Counted from the first letter of the stretch, positions 36,432 through 50,580 are shown. The stretch: DNA of 64,000 bases from Diatrype stigma (GCA_022225965.2 JAKJXP020000037.1:310001-374000); one strand, 5' to 3'. The notes: generated by a model not told the origin, from the sequence alone. Made by a program: numbers and translations.

Positions 36432-39400
36432 ATGCTGCGACGGCCTCCTGGCGAGGGACGGCTGGTCGCTCAACAGCGCAAGGTTCTACTCGCCTTGGCC
36501 TTTATCCTCCTCCCCTGGCTCCCCATAGTCGACGCTCAGCAGCAGCAGCGACAGGAGCCATCATCTCCCCAGCATGCCCCGATAGCCGCCCATATTCTCA
36601 ACGACGACCAGGGACGGCATGTCGGCCATGCCCGACAAGACTCCTCTCCCTTCGAAGATGCTCCGGCTGTCGAGAATCTCGTCTCATCGTCCCCGAAAAC
36701 GGCGATCCACCACACCCGTGCGGCCCCTAAGAACGACCGCAGCAACCCCTTGACTTCTCGGAAGCAGCGAGAACCATACCAAAACATACACATTCCTCAC
36801 GATGCGAGCGCCCTCGCAACTTTGGCTCCGGCTCAGCCCGTCCGAGCACCAATCTCTCACAGACAATTGCCCAGCCTCCTGGCCGGAGCTGGACTATCCT
36901 CGCCGCAGTCTGCGCGGAGTCTGGAGAATTGGGAAGTGGAAGACTTCGTTCTTCTGGCGACCATCGATGGACACCTTTACGCGGTTAACCGCACGTCCGG
37001 CGAAGAGCGCTGGCATCTCCAGGTCGAACAGCCTGTTGTCGAGACGATCCAACACAAATTGAATACCTCTGCCACCGGTGACGGGGATTCTCGCGAGGAT
37101 ACTCATCACCCCCTGGACGATTATATCTGGGCCGTCGAGCCCACGCGCAATGGCGCTCTCTACGTCTGGACGAACTCGGGACTGACGAGCGGTCTGATGA
37201 ACACGGGTTTCACGATGAAGCAGCTCGTGGACGATCTCGGTCCCTACGCGGTGCAGAACCCGCCCGTCGTCTATACGGGACACAAAAAGACCACCATGAT
37301 CACGCTAGACGCCGCCACTGGCAGAGTGTTCAAGTGGTTTGGTCAAAGCGGATCGCAAGTGGATCAGGCAGCCGCTTGCTACCGGCCCGATGGCCATCTA
37401 GTCGACGCAGAAAACGACGAGTGCAACAACAGCGGCACCATCACCCTGAGCCGGACCGAGTACACCGTCACCATTCACCATTTAGATGATGGACGGGCGA
37501 TTGCCACTCTCAAGTACTCCGAGTGGGGGCCCAACAACTCCGATTATGACCTCCATCAGCAGTATCGAGTGGCTCATCGGAACCGATACATCACATCTAA
37601 GACCGATGGCAAGCTGTTCGCCCTCGATCCATCCGGTCTCTCGCCCCTCGCGCTCCAGTCGTCCCATCCGGTTGCCCACGTATTCGATATAGCCAAACCG
37701 GAAGATATGCCCACGGGTGGCAACCCGGAACTGGTTGTTCTTCCCCAGCCCGCACCACCCTCCTGGGACGAGGAATCGGCGAGCGCTCGAGAGCATAGGG
37801 TGTTTCTCAACCAAACCGAATCTGGAAGCTGGTATGCCATGTCAGGAGCATCTTATCCTCTGGTTCTGGAAGCCCCCACGGCACGAATGAATCGGAGGAA
37901 CTGGTGGGATGCAGAAAATGTCTGGAGTACGCTCGACGAGGAAGAGATGAACGATGCCCTGGTTGGTACCCACACCTTAGGGAACGTGATGAAGAACATG
38001 GTGCACCGGCCCCCAAGCCTGCCGCCAGGTCTGCCGCCCGATTCCTATTCCGAGTCTCATCATGTCAAAACGACGGAAAACTCGTCCGCCGCGCCAAGCC
38101 CCCTGCCAGAGGCAGACTACCCTACTATCGTAGACAAAGTCATCGCCCTACCACAAAAGGCCCGCGACAGTGCTATCGAACTGATGGTAAATCCTATCAG
38201 TATAACCATCATCCTTGGCCTGGCGACCTTTAAACTCAGGGATATGATTCACAAGTGGAAGAGGAAGAGAAGCCGCAAAGACTACATGGATTCCCGGACC
38301 GATCTGGAAACTCCCGACGCCCAGTTCGAAACGACTGTAAGGGATACGGCAGCGACCCCTAATGATCGTGTAGGGGAGGGCGACAAAGTGGGATCACAGA
38401 CCGAAGGAAACGCCGATGACAGGCGGGCCGACGCTGGTATCCCTGCTGCTCCACCTGAACCAATCCCTGATGATGCCGAGCGAGAGCAAGCCCTCCCAGA
38501 TGCCGAATCGCCGGAGAAGAAGCCTAAGAAAGCGCACCGCGGCCGCAGAGGTGGCATTAAGCACCGGAAGGGAGTCAAGAAGCAACAGGATGGGGGAGAC
38601 TCCGGATCTCCTGACATAGATGACGCTATACCAGGTATTAGGAATGTGGGCATCCCCCCCAAGTTGGAGCCGAACGTCATCACTCTGAAGAGTAACCCTG
38701 AGGATGTGAGCGGTCCCATCATTGAAATCGGGGGTATCGAGGTCAATCAGGACGAACAACTCGGCATGGGAAGCAACGGAACTGTCGTGTTTGCAGGCAA
38801 GTTCCACGGCCGGGATGTGGCCGTGAAGCGAATGCTCACGCAGTTCTGGGATATCGCGACCCAGGAGACCCAGCTTCTATTGGAAAGTGACCATCATCCG
38901 AACGGTATGCATCTGCCCCTGGCCTGGCCTGGCCTGGCCTGTTCCTCCTGCCCTGTCCTTGCCCTTGACCCGGCCCCCATATCTACCATCTTCCAGTTCC
39001 CCCATGTTCCTTTTGCCAGCATCAGTAACTAATTTCGGCTACAGTCATACGCTATTTTGCCATGTCCAGAAATGAGAGCTTTTTGTACATTGCGCTTGAG
39101 CTTTGCCAAGCTTCCTTGTCTGACATCATCGACAAGCCTCATATGTTCCAAGAACTGGCCCGGGCCGGCGAAGTCGACCTACCCCGTGTGCTCCTACAGA
39201 TCGCCAATGGCCTGAGTTTTCTTCACGATCTTCGTATTGTCCATCGGGACCTGAAGCCCCAGAATATCCTGGTCACCATGGGGAGAGACAACAAGCCACG
39301 GCTGCTCGTCTCAGATTTCGGGCTGTGTAAAAAGCTCGAGGGTGGGCAGTCCTCCTTTGGTGCCACTACAGCTCATGCGGCTGGTACTTCGGGCTGGCGC

Positions 39401-40183
39401 GCGCCGGAACTGCTCATTGATGACGATATTCGCGAGGGTTCTCTGTCGATGGCTAGCACCCATAGTGATTCGAGCCAGCTTATCAGTGCCGACGTCATGC
39501 CCAATCGCCGTGCTACCCGCTCGATCGATATCTTTAGCCTAGGACTCGTCTTCTTCTACGTGTTAACGAAAGGCTCGCATCCTTTCGATTGCGGCGATCG
39601 GTATATGCGCGAAGTGAATATCCGAAAGGGGCAGTTCAACTTGACGCCACTGGACATTCTAGGTGACGTCGCTTACGAAGCCAAGGCCTTGATCGAGATG
39701 ATGCTCCGATCGGATCCCAGGGCACGGCCTAGCGCCAGGGATGTCATGTCCCATCCCTTCTTCTGGTCGCCGAAGGAGCGACTCGCGTTCTTGTGTGATG
39801 TGTCGGACCATTTCGAGCTGGAGCAGCGCGATCCCCCCTCCGAGGCGCTCCTCGACCTCGAGCACTGGGCACCCAAGGTGTGCCGCGGCGACTTCCTCAA
39901 GGCGCTACCTAAGGAGTTCGTCGACAGCCTGGGGAAGCAACGCAAGTACACGGGTTCCCGTATGCTAGACCTGCTGAGGGCGCTGCGCAACAAGCGCATG
40001 CACTACGGAGACATGAGCGATTCCCTCAAGAAGATGGTCGGCGCCTTGCCAGAGGGGTACCTCGGGTTTTGGACGCGCCGGTTCCCCAACCTGCTGATCG
40101 TGTGCTGCCAGGTCATCTACCAGGTGAAGCTCCAGGACACGGACACATTCAGGGAATATTTCAAGCCCAGAATTCCGCTGTGA
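36432..40183 (+). CDS. IRE1: IRE1: ER transmembrane kinase/endoribonuclease of the unfolded protein response
   Basis: Two exons, 36432-38904 and 39045-40183 (intron 38905-39044, GTATGC...CTACAG), about 1203 residues. The join gives HHPN-VIRYF, the standard kinase text. The ATG at 36432 is chosen because a signal peptide follows (VLLALAFILLPWLPIVDA); an in-frame ATG at 36363 is the alternative. The luminal sensor is a PQQ-like propeller (LLATIDGHLYAVNRTSGEER onward). One membrane helix lies near 586-607. The kinase has GMGSNGTVVF, catalytic Lys799, HRD Asp893 in IVHRDLKPQN and DFG Asp915. The C-terminal RNase (KEN) domain begins at SPKERLAFL and keeps the catalytic LRALRNKRMHYGD block. IRE1 senses misfolded protein in the ER and splices HAC1-type mRNA. 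The juxtamembrane linker is long and basic (HRGRRGGIKHRKGVKK). The intron contains a (GGCCT)n run near 38925-38940. Confidence 0.96.
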
Positions 40184-42416
40184 TACAGCAAGTGGGTGAG
40201 CGAGGGTGGTGGCATAGAGATCTGATGCACTTTTTCAAGTGCAAAATACTATGTATGGGTCCAGGTCAAGTCTCGCAGGAGGCTGTGCTTGCGTTCCGAT
40301 TTATCTGCCTCCCGACTTTAAGTAGCGTGTCAATATCGCCAATATAGTGAATACTAGCGGTATCGTATGTTCCACCTTCATTGCTCCGCGTAACTAGGTA
40401 GAAATTTGACCATACTATAGCGACAGTAACAGTGACAGTGAACACCAAGTACATGCTAGAAGAAGGTATTGCTGATGTTAGAACCTGGCTACTACTTTCA
40501 CCTTCATCCTCACCCTCACCCTCACCTTCACCCTCACCCGCACCCGCACTCACATCCGTAAACATCATCATTCCTATATGTCGAGCTGTCTGGGCCTTCT
40601 CGTATCAGAATGGGTCATCATTGTTGTTGTTAGCCTCGGCCTATAATGCTAGACTACCTCTACACTCCGTGCCATCTGCTTGCCAAACGGACCAAGCAGA
40701 CGGGTCCGCTAATGCAGGCACTCAAGATCGACCCAGTTTAAGGAGGCGAAAATATAGTCGCAAATACCCCCTGCCCTTTCTTAGTGTCTCTCCTGGAGCT
40801 TTAGTGTTGTCACGTATGGGCCGTCATAACTTCGCGGATCCCGGTCGCCCCTCCAGCTTTCGAAGCTTGACGCGTCGACGCGCTTCCGATGAACTTTTCT
40901 TTTTCTTCAATTTAGCTGGATTGGGAATAGGCAGGCGTGCAGCCATGATACATGATGGGTAGGTACCCGATAGGCAAACATCCATTACCTACTCCTACGT
41001 ACATGTAGCAAGCTCAACGCCTTGTATCTATTGTGGATTCTGTAGAATATGTATCGTGGGAAGCGTTTGCAGTGCTTCATAGGTAAGTAGGTAGGCATGC
41101 CAATACCAAGAGCATTCAGGTCACATTCGGATATCCTGCTTCGTGTTTTGCCTTGTCAGCATCCTCCCTACATATCCCTTCTTTGATATGTACTGTAGCC
41201 GCGGGTAGGCATGTGCGTACGTACTTTATGTATGCATCTGCCCATGTGCTACCTATCATGTACCTACATGTAGGCAGGCAGGATGTAGGAGGTACTCTAC
41301 ATGGCCTACCTACCATGTATCTAGGAGGCAGTTTGGAACATCAATGAGAACCTCGACCTCGATCACTTGCCGGGTGGACCCGAGCCTGCAGGTGGTCTTT
41401 AGTAGCTACATATGATGTAGGTACTTACCTATCCAGCGGGTAATTCTGTCATCTTGAACTCTTCAGTCAGGGTGGTTGTCATCGTTGCTGTTCTCAACCT
41501 CACCCATACAATATCCAGTCCATCCATCATTGGTTGATCAGAGACCTTTTCACGGCTCAACTTGTCAAATCCCATGGCTGCGCAGCAATTTCTCATGCAA
41601 GAAATCAAACGTTCAGCCATAGCCTACAACACAAACGTTCTTGGAAGATTGTGGCATACTGGATATAACTATTACCTGTGAACTTCCTCTCGACAAGCGT
41701 TAAGAGAAACGTAGCCTCAAAAGTAACTTACTACGTTGTTCACTGTGAGGGAAGCTGGCCTTGAAGCGCAGCTGGCCCCTAGAGACAAGCCACAGTTCAC
41801 TTGTTCACTCGGCTTCCTTGAGCATCGTGGGCATCGTGGGCATTGTTAACCTCGTTGATAACCACCTAGTAGCAGCCAGTCTTGCTCCTCGTCGGTTTAC
41901 CCTGCAAATTCCCATCGGCAACCTTGTTCCCATCCGCATCACGTCCCGGCACCCAAAACAATCCCAGCAGCAACCCGTACCTCTAGGCTGACCCATCACC
42001 TGGTCACCCCAATTTTTTCCGAAGTCAAATGCTGAACGGAAACAATCAATTGAAACTCCCTTGACCGTCCAAAGGACCTCACCTTGGTTTTCTCTTCTCT
42101 AGATCTCCTGCCTAGCCCTCTGGAACAGCCCAACGACCCTGGCCTTTCCAGAAGCGACACCCAGCTTCATCCAGTAGATCTTGAACCCCTCATCCAATCC
42201 AATTTCATCATTTGCGTAGGTGATCGGTCTGGCGCTCCGACTTCCCTCACCTTTTCCATCCAGCTCACCGGCGGGGCTTACCAGGTCGTGATAGTCGATT
42301 CGTGGTATACGATACAGTCTTCGAACCCGATTCATACTAGGTGTGCCTTGAGATGAGGCCTAGCACACACCTGGTATCGCAAGTTACATTGACTTGACAC
42401 CCACGCCTTAGCCATC
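40184..42416. other. Intergenic, no supported gene
   Basis: A degenerate hexamer tandem (CACCCT/CACCTT) lies at 40499-40555. Otherwise there are only short chance frames. The last 400 bp before 42417 are likely the promoter and leader of the next gene. Confidence 0.55.
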
Positions 42417-45400
42417 ATGTCGACTCTTCCTAAAGTGACGCCCCAGCCTCTGAGTGCTCCGCTGTCAGTCCGCGCTGCAGTCTACAACCACGACTTGCTT
42501 GGGAACAAGGAAAGCCAGCCCCTAGTCAGCTTACGGTTGCGATCCAGTTCGAGCTCTACCTTTGCAGACCTGGCGGCGTCAGTCATCGATCGATATGACA
42601 AACTACGGCCTGGTAACGGCCATAGGTCGGAGATAGGCGCCATCTTAGACGAAAAGAACTGCTCCTTCGACATGGAAGACCCCATTGACATCATTCATCC
42701 CAACGAGCTTGTCCGATTTATTTTGGCAAGGCCTGTTGATGTAGAAGGCATCGTTTCCTCACCCAATACTGTACAGCAGACTCGCCCAAGCTTCGAAGGC
42801 CAGTCTGGGCAACCTTCTGCCAAGTCTGTCACCATTACGAGTACCGCAAGTGGCAAGAATATGGGAGATGGCACCGCCCATTTCCCTCAAAAACCACCAC
42901 AGCTTCCCCCGGCAAGAAAAGGTAGCAGCGATCCTATAGAAGTAGACTCCCATGGAACGCCGATACCCCCGAAGGTCAGTTCTAACCATGCTTAGGCCTC
43001 CCCACTCACGTACCATCTATGCTGACCTCTTTCTCGTAGAAATCGCCGGGAGACGAACTTAGAATTACTGCTGCTACCCCGGTAGAGGCTCTATCAAGAT
43101 CGTCTCAGATCCCATCTAGTCCAATTCGACCGGCTCGTCCAGCAGTGAAGAGCACAGCTCTCGCAAGACAGCATCCTCCAAAGAGGGCCAAGTCTGTCGT
43201 ACAACATTTGCGAGAATCGAGTACAATGCGCTTGCCGAGAACGGGGACTCCAATTACAGAGAGCAACCAAGCACCTTCCACTCTCCTATCAGCCGATACG
43301 TCTATTGCCACACCGACAGCCCCTGCCCGACACTCAGCCCATACTTCCACCATCCAGACGCCACCACAGGCTCAGAGGAAGACAGCTGTTCCAGTCGCGA
43401 GATCCTCCCAGGTTACTACAAGCAGCAATCGTGGTCGCTCGGATCCGTACGAAGTCCCTTCGGATGACGAGGTCAATGACCTCCCGATCCGCAAGCTTTC
43501 GTCCAAGATAACTCCAAGATCTGTCATCGGTTCTGCAAAGCACATCAAACAAGAAGCGAATGCAGCCCCGGATCGCACACAAACCCCTGGCAGTAAGGTG
43601 CTGCCTACGACGCCGGCAGGTCAGAGTATTACCCCTAATGCAAAGAGGACACCCGGTTCCTCTGCTAGAACGCCGAAGCCAATTCCTGACGATGCGGAGA
43701 TCGTTTCCCTATTGGATTCTAGCAACACTGATGAATCTCGACGGAAGTCTCTGAAACAGATCGCAGAGGGCGCTCCGACCATTTCGCTGTCGGATTCCCA
43801 ATCGGATACCCAGTCCACATCAGACGAAATCAATGAAGGCCCAAAGCATACGGCAGGCGGCAATGCTGCGTCTGCTCAAATTTCCGAGAAGGCCCTGGGC
43901 AAGCGGTCTCACCACTCGGTCAATGACCACGTGGATATAATCAATCAACAGGATCTAAAACCCATAACTGAGTCCCCCAAGCCAATTCTGGCTCGAAATG
44001 CTCGTGGAATTGTCGCCGTATATCGCAAGGGCGAAGCATCCAGTTCCCCGGCAGCGGCCGGAGGGTCGCCTTTCCTGAAAGCCTCTCCACGAAGAACACG
44101 CCAGGTCACTAAACAAATAGAAGAGACGCAAAAGGCGCAAAATTTGCAGAAGAACCCAGTGCCAGAAGCTCGGCCTTTCCTCAGGGGTATGGAAACCAAG
44201 CAACCTCGTTCAGCGAAGCCTAGCCACAAGTCACCAGAAACAGTCATCGAACATGTGAAGAGCAAAATGGAAGTGAAGTTTGGTAAGAAAGGTCAGTACT
44301 ACTCCGGGGTTGGTTTATTGTTAGTTGCCTAGGCTAACGTCGAATTGCACTGCTGCAGCAGAGCCACCTATTCCCGATGCCTTTTTTGCAGAGCGGAAGA
44401 ATTCCGATGACGAGTACCGAGATTACTCGAGCGATGAAGGAGCTGGTTACCTGGCTAAAGGGGGCACCCGCGAACCGAGTATCAAGCCCAGGAACAGGAG
44501 ATGGAGTACCGCTAGCACTCACAGTGGAAAGGGGTCACGGCTACGGTCTTTATCTCAGTCAAGCTCCCAAGGTGGGGTGACCCCTATGAACACTCTGAAG
44601 TCCGCGGCGCAAGACGAAAAGCCTCTGCAGTCGACTCAAAAGTTTCACCGGGGTTATCCAAAGCGTATCCGCGAGAAGTTTTCGGACGCATCCGACTCGG
44701 AAGACTCGGAGGTTGAAGACGGTGTTGGAGAGAGCCACGGCAACAAGGCCACCAGGCGGCAAGTCGAGCCCATAGTGAGAAAGTCCTGGTGGAACCCCAT
44801 GGACTGGATCAGCAAATTCGAAACGACATTTCGATGCCACTCCACGGAGGTCGACTCCCAGGCGGTAGCTGACGGGCCATTTCAGGGATACATCCCATTC
44901 GGTTCTGGAGCTGGTACCTATCTGCCTGGCTACCGACCACCAACCGATGAGAAGCTTTCCAGGGCAGAAAGGACGGCTGTGCCCAAATACGCCAGCTCCG
45001 ATGTCGTACCAGATGACTCTACCACGGGTGGTTCGGATATCGATGACAACGTTTCGGAGCTTTCAGGCACCGACGGAGATGGTCCAGAAGCCAAACCCGT
45101 ACGCAGCGAAAACAAGAACCAGCTTGGTGAAGTGGTTTTGACAGGCAATACCACTGGGGGTTCAATCGATACATGCAACGCTGTGGTTCCTGGTCGAGGT
45201 CATGACGGTTTCAAGCCACGCCTTGGGATGTCTCGTGTGATCCCGAGCAGCCAGACACCGGACCCATCTGTCACCTCAGCAGAGGAGGATATAGAGGATG
45301 TTCCTTCTCCATTGCGAGACAGGATTGCGGAGCGAGCGGAACGCCTCGATAGAACAACCCAGTACGTCCTTACAGGCACCCCGAACCCGAGACATCCACC

Positions 45401-47580
45401 TTCCAATACCCATGCCCCCAGCAATGCCACTGATAGTCCCTCTCAAAGGCTTCCTAGCAATCTAGCACCTGCTACAACGCCCGCCATCATTGAGTCACCG
45501 CCAACCGGTGTTTCTGAAACCACTTCTGTTCAGATTGCTCAGCAGCTAACACAAGACAGCCAATTCGATCAAGACAATGCACCCCCGTCTAATCAGGAGT
45601 TGGGTATTCTGCTAAGCTCTAGTCCTGTGCGTGCTTCACATCAGAGAACAGCTACACCTATGAAGGCGAAGGCGAAGGCATCTCGCTTCTCGGTTGGCCC
45701 TGATCATGACGACGCCTTGACCGTCAGCAGCACTGAACCTAGCGCCGGGATTCCCGCTCATCTACCCCCCAAGACACCTCCAAAGGGGCAGCGGTCCGTA
45801 CCCAGAACGCCTCCCGCTGTCGTCGCGAGCCCGTCACTCGAAAATCCTAGCCCTAGTGCGAACTTCATCCTGAATGGCATTGCTCATAGACGTTCAATCA
45901 GGCTGATGGCTGGATCTTCTGCCACCCGACCTAGCTATCTCACTACTGGTCCCCAAGGCATTGTCACAGCCCCCGAAAAGGTAGCAGGTGGAACACCGTC
46001 GAAGCCAGCAAGAAAGGGGTCAGCCATACCAAAGGACGAGAAAGCACTTTCACCTGAAGATAACAGAGCCGGGGCATCATCCCATAGAGCGACTAGCATC
46101 TCGGTGGAGCTACCGTCTATACCAGCGGATAAGCAAGCAGAATACGCAGCGGTGACTCCTGGAGCTGTGACCCCGGCAGCTATGACCCCGGAGCGGAAGC
46201 CGACTAAGACTCTACATCCGCTAAAGAGCTTCAAGGAGATCAACGAGAACTCGTCAGGCGTGAGTACACCGCAGCCTCACGATGTCGCTGATGAGGCACT
46301 TGAATACGTACTGAGAGAATCTCCCAAATGGCTAAATAACATAACGCAGGTCGATCCAGACACTAGTGTGATGCCAGGGGGGGTGTCATCATCAGCATCG
46401 GCAGCTAGAGTTCGGAAGTTAAGGGGAGCTAAGAACAAGAATAATGATCTTGCAGGGCCAGGGCAGCAATTGTCAGAAACCGTAGAACATCCAGCCAGCT
46501 CAGTTCCACTGCCTGTCACGCCTGTCTTCCCTGACCTCACAGGTGGGAAAACTTCGCAACGTGCTCCGAGCAGCAAGAAGAGGAAGCGAGACAGTATAAC
46601 TCTCAAGGATGTGCCATTGCCTCTAGAACTTCCGGTAAGTCCGCTAATATAAATGTTCCTTCACACGAGGGGGTGAATGAACGTGTCGGACTAATGATGG
46701 GTTATAGGCTCCCAAGAGCACCAACAAGCGGAGCGGGGTGGGAAATAAGAAGAACAGATCCGAGGACAACACCGAACCACGAACAGACGTCCAGGATCAA
46801 GTATTAATGGATGTTGTGGTCGAAGCCCCTTCTACTCCCGCTATTACCAAGGATCTGGGCAGTGAGAGGATGAAGAAGAGCGACAATAGCGCCGTACTGC
46901 TCTCCGATAAGAAGGAACCTCTATCGTCAAGGAAACTCAACAAGGGAAAACGTCAGGAACATGTTCAAACACCGGAACCAGAAAATGGCAGCGAATTGGA
47001 CATCAAGGTCAGCCAAGATGATAACCACGAGGTTGATGAAGGCGGGAATGACGTGGCGGAAGACAACGGCCCACCAAAGAAGAAAGCAAGGTTCAACCGG
47101 ATCGTGAAGAATGAGCGACGACGCCTCCAGCAGCAGGCCATGCCCGCCAATTCCAATGGCAATACCAATGCCAATGCCAACGTGGGTCTCCATCCCCCTG
47201 CGTCCACCACGTTACTAGCTGGAGCACCATCATCGCCGGCCCAGCAGAAAGGCGGGAAGAACAAGAAGCGAAATAAACACAAAAACAGGAACAGAAACCA
47301 CCACAATGGTAGTAGTCGTGGTAGCTACAGTGGCGTCGACGGCAACGGTGGTGTCTTTGCGGCCCGCAATAAGGCTAGTAGTCCACTTGTGCGTGCTCGT
47401 TTGCGTGCGAGTGCGAGCCCCATGGGGCTGAAGGCAGCAGCAGGAAAGTGGACGACAGAGCCGAGAATGATATCAAAGTCGAGATCAGGATCAAGGCCAA
47501 GATCCGTATCAAGACCGAGAACGATCATCACGCCGCCGGCCACCTCGCGACCCTCTAGTCCCGAGTCGATGAGGGCTTAG
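42417..47580 (+). CDS. Large nuclear protein with Net1/Dnt1-like N-terminal domain
   Basis: Four exons: 42417-42974, 43040-44291, 44359-46634 and 46708-47580, about 1652 residues. Introns are 65, 67 and 73 bp with GTCAGT/GTCAGT/GTAAGT donors, and every join keeps frame (for example KFGKK-AEPPIPDAFF). Residues 15-105 (LSVRAAVYN..., FADLAASVIDRYDKLRPGNG, a gap, then an acidic stretch ending NELVRFILARP) resemble the ubiquitin-like N-terminal domain of fungal nucleolar Net1/Tof2/Dnt1 proteins. The rest is a very long Ser/Thr/Pro-rich disordered region with SDSEDSE-type acidic clusters, many S/T-P sites and basic nuclear signals (KKKARFNRIVKNERRR, GGKNKKRNKHKNRNRN). In yeasts such proteins hold Cdc14-type phosphatase in the nucleolus and affect rDNA silencing and mitotic exit. 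The domain match is by eye and moderate. A generic disordered nuclear protein is the alternative. Confidence 0.65.
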
Positions 47581-48990
47581 GCTGCTAGGCCGGCAGGCTA
47601 TACTGTCATGCAATAGCTTTTGACTGTCGTGTGATGAGGACAAGCACAGCTTGTCAGCGAGTGGGTTAGCGAGTGGACGGGGATATTAGACGGCACAAGA
47701 CCCTGGCTTCCTTTCTTCTTTTTTCCTTCCGACTTTGGAGTTGGGCGTCGACACCCGTCAAAACACCCATCCTCGACACCGATCTATTACCACACCTACC
47801 GACAAGGGTATCATAGTGGGAGTAGTAGACGACAGACGAGTATAGCATGTTGTTCATTGACGATGAATGTTTATTGATCGATTCCTTGGTCGGTTTGTTA
47901 GATTACGTGTATAAGAGACACGAACGCAATGGTAAAGAAGGAGGTTTGTCGGTTGGTTGGTTGGTCGGACAGACGGACAGCCGGACAGCCGGACTTTTGC
48001 CTCATGGTTCTCATTCCCCGATGCTCGCCATCTGCGTCTGCTTGCTACTGGTATATATTCTCTTGTTGGCTTGCTTTGTATATTTATTGTCATCAGCTAG
48101 TTTGGTAGTTAGCTAGCACTTAGGTTCGCTATTAATTATCCCTAAGTGGTGAATACTTGGTACCTAGCTAGAGTCCTGTGCCTACCTGCTCGGACGATAC
48201 CGAATCAATCAATGCTCGAGTTACTATCCTCGCTTTCGAGTCCTCACCTATTCGTATATTCATCAACATCATATGGACGTTGGGAGGTAGTCTAATTTTG
48301 CCATAATCATCCATTTTGTAAGTCAGTTGGAATTGTTCATGATTGTTTTGGATTGAGTTGATTTGCTTCTGCCTTTTTTTTTTTTTCTTCTTCTATCTCT
48401 AGATAGCTACTCGAGAAAACCAGTAGGTCTATGTATGTACGGCGGTCGGGCCTCGTTCTCTGTTCTGTCTTGTCTTGTCTTTTTTTATTCTCTAGAATCT
48501 CCAAGAGGCCGCGGTTCCTTTCTTCTTTCTCTCCGACTTCCTTCACTTTTCGTTTATTTCCCTCTATCCTTGTCCATATCTGCAGCCGCATTATGTCGCC
48601 GCTCCCCGCACGATACACAGATCGCTCCCTCTTCCTCCTCGAGTTGTGCTTCCTAGGATATCATCCTAGAGGAGCGCAACCCAAATTCGAAAAAAGGGTG
48701 GAAATATCAACGACGATGAGCTATTACGTTCCCCACCGAAAAACAAGGTTCGGCAGAGCGAGGAGAGAGTAAAAACAGTAAATCAAACCGAGAGCGCCAT
48801 TTTATGCTCCGTGATGCTCTCTCTTCGTTTCATCTTCTCTATTGTCCCGGCCTCTACCTATCCAGAGGTCGAGACGCTTCTGCCCAATGTCCACGGGTTA
48901 CCCATCATGCAATGCAATGCAGTCGGTCGGTCCAGCCAGTCATACAGACCCGCCTCTCATCTATTCGTCAGACCCAATATTCATACCGTT
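47581..48990. other. Intergenic between convergent genes
   Basis: Between the 3' ends of the Net1/Dnt1-like gene and the desaturase. Contains a T-run at 48377-48388 and a (GGTTG)n/GGACAG-rich patch near 47955-47995. No gene supported. Confidence 0.6.
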
Positions 48991-50580
48991 CTACTGGGCG
49001 ACAGCGGACTCTGACGGAGGGCTCATCTTGACCGGCTTAGGACCCAAACCATTGGTGTTGCGGAAGAACAAGACGCCCTTGCCCTCGCCCTTGGCGCCCT
49101 CGCTAGGCTCGACCCATTGGCACCAACGGGCGCTGCGCCACATGGCCCGGATAAAGCCGAACGAACCACCCTCCACATCGGAGCGGTAGTGGCGGCCCAT
49201 GACCTTCTTGATGGCCTCGCTGGCCTCGTCGGCGTTGTAGAAGGGAATGGTGGACACGTAGTGGTGCAGCACGTGCGTCTCAATAATGCCGTGCAGCAGC
49301 TGGCGTCCGATGAAGCCAAACTCCCGGTCGATGGTGGCTGCAGCTCCGCGGATGTAGTTCCACGACTCGGGCATGTAGTGAGGAAGCGAGGGATCGGTGT
49401 GCTGCAAGAAGGTGATGGCAACTGCGGCGGGACACGACGTTAGCTATGGTAAGAGGACGGAAAGAAAAACAAATACTGCAGGAAACGATGCATTTGCCTC
49501 TTCGCAAATGGATGGGGTAAACATACCGAGCCAGTGGTTCACCCAGAGATACGGGAGGAAGTACCAGACGAGCATGTTCTTCCAGCCGAAGGTGTTGCCG
49601 AGGTAGATGAGGGCAGTGGCGGTCAAAGCCAGGCCCAGGTCGCTCAGCAGGATCAGCTTGGCGTCCTTGGCCTCGTAAAGCGGGCTGCTGGGGCTGAAGT
49701 GGTTGACGCCGCCCCCGAAGCCGTTGTGCTTACCCCGGCCGCGGCCCTCGCGCTGGCGCTCGTGGAAGTTGTGGCCGGTGATGTTGGTTAGGAGGTAGTT
49801 GGGCCAGCCGATCAGCTGCTGGCCGATCAGGTGGATGAGAGTGACGATGGGGGTCTCCTCCCCGAGCTCCGACAGCTCGTGTGCCAGGCGGCCGATCCGG
49901 CTCGCACGCTCCTCACGCGTCTTGGGTACGAACACCATGTCGCGTGCCATGTTGCCCGTGGCCTTGTGGTGCTTGCCGTGCGAGATCTTCCAGCTAAAGT
50001 AGGGCACCAGCAGCGACGAGTGCAGCACCCAACCGACGGTATCGTTCAGCACCTTGGACGTGCTGAAGGCCTGGTGGCCGCACTCGTGTGCGAGCACCCA
50101 GATGCCCGTGCCGAACAGACCCTGGACGAAGGCGTACACGCCCCAGAGGGCGGCGCGGGCCGCGGTCGAGGGCACATTCTCGGGTGTCAGGTACGTGTGG
50201 AAGAGGTAGAAGGTCGTGGCGAGCGAGGCGATGTCCCGAAAGACGTAGTAGAGGCTGGTGGCGGCGGACCGCTCGAAGCAGTGCTTGGGGATGGCGTCGT
50301 GGATATCCTTGATGGTGTAGTCGGGCACCTGGAACTCGTTGCCGTACGTGTCGATGAGCTTGCCGAACGGCTTGTTCGTCTTCAGGCCGCTGTCGCCCAT
50401 CTCGGACATGGACGAGAGCGAGGTGGACGAGGCCGAGGGCCTGGGCGAATCGATGGGGGAGCCAATGGCGGTCGAGGGCGCGGAAGAGGCTTCGGTGTCG
50501 GCGGTTGTGGACGTGATAGTGCGGCGAAGAGCCGGGTGTTGTTGCTGTGGCGGAACGCCAGTCGAAGTTGCGGAAGCCAT
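48991..50580 (-). CDS. Delta-12 (oleate) fatty acid desaturase
   Basis: Minus-strand gene with exon 1 50580-49527 and exon 2 49421-48991 (intron 49526-49422, GTATGT...CGCAG), about 494 residues. The splice restores NHWL-VAITFLQHTD. The three His boxes of membrane desaturases are intact: HECGH (165-169), HGKHH (201-205) and HVLHH (401-405). Hydrophobic stretches between them fit a multipass ER protein. GNEFQVPDYTIKDIHDAIPK and QHTDPSLPHY are hallmarks of fungal FAD2-type enzymes, which convert oleate to linoleate on phospholipids. The N-terminal 60 residues are Ser/Thr-rich and unconserved. A delta-15 (omega-3) activity cannot be excluded from sequence alone, but delta-12 is more likely. The start at 50580 follows an in-frame upstream ATG at 50637 that I consider less likely. 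Confidence 0.93.
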
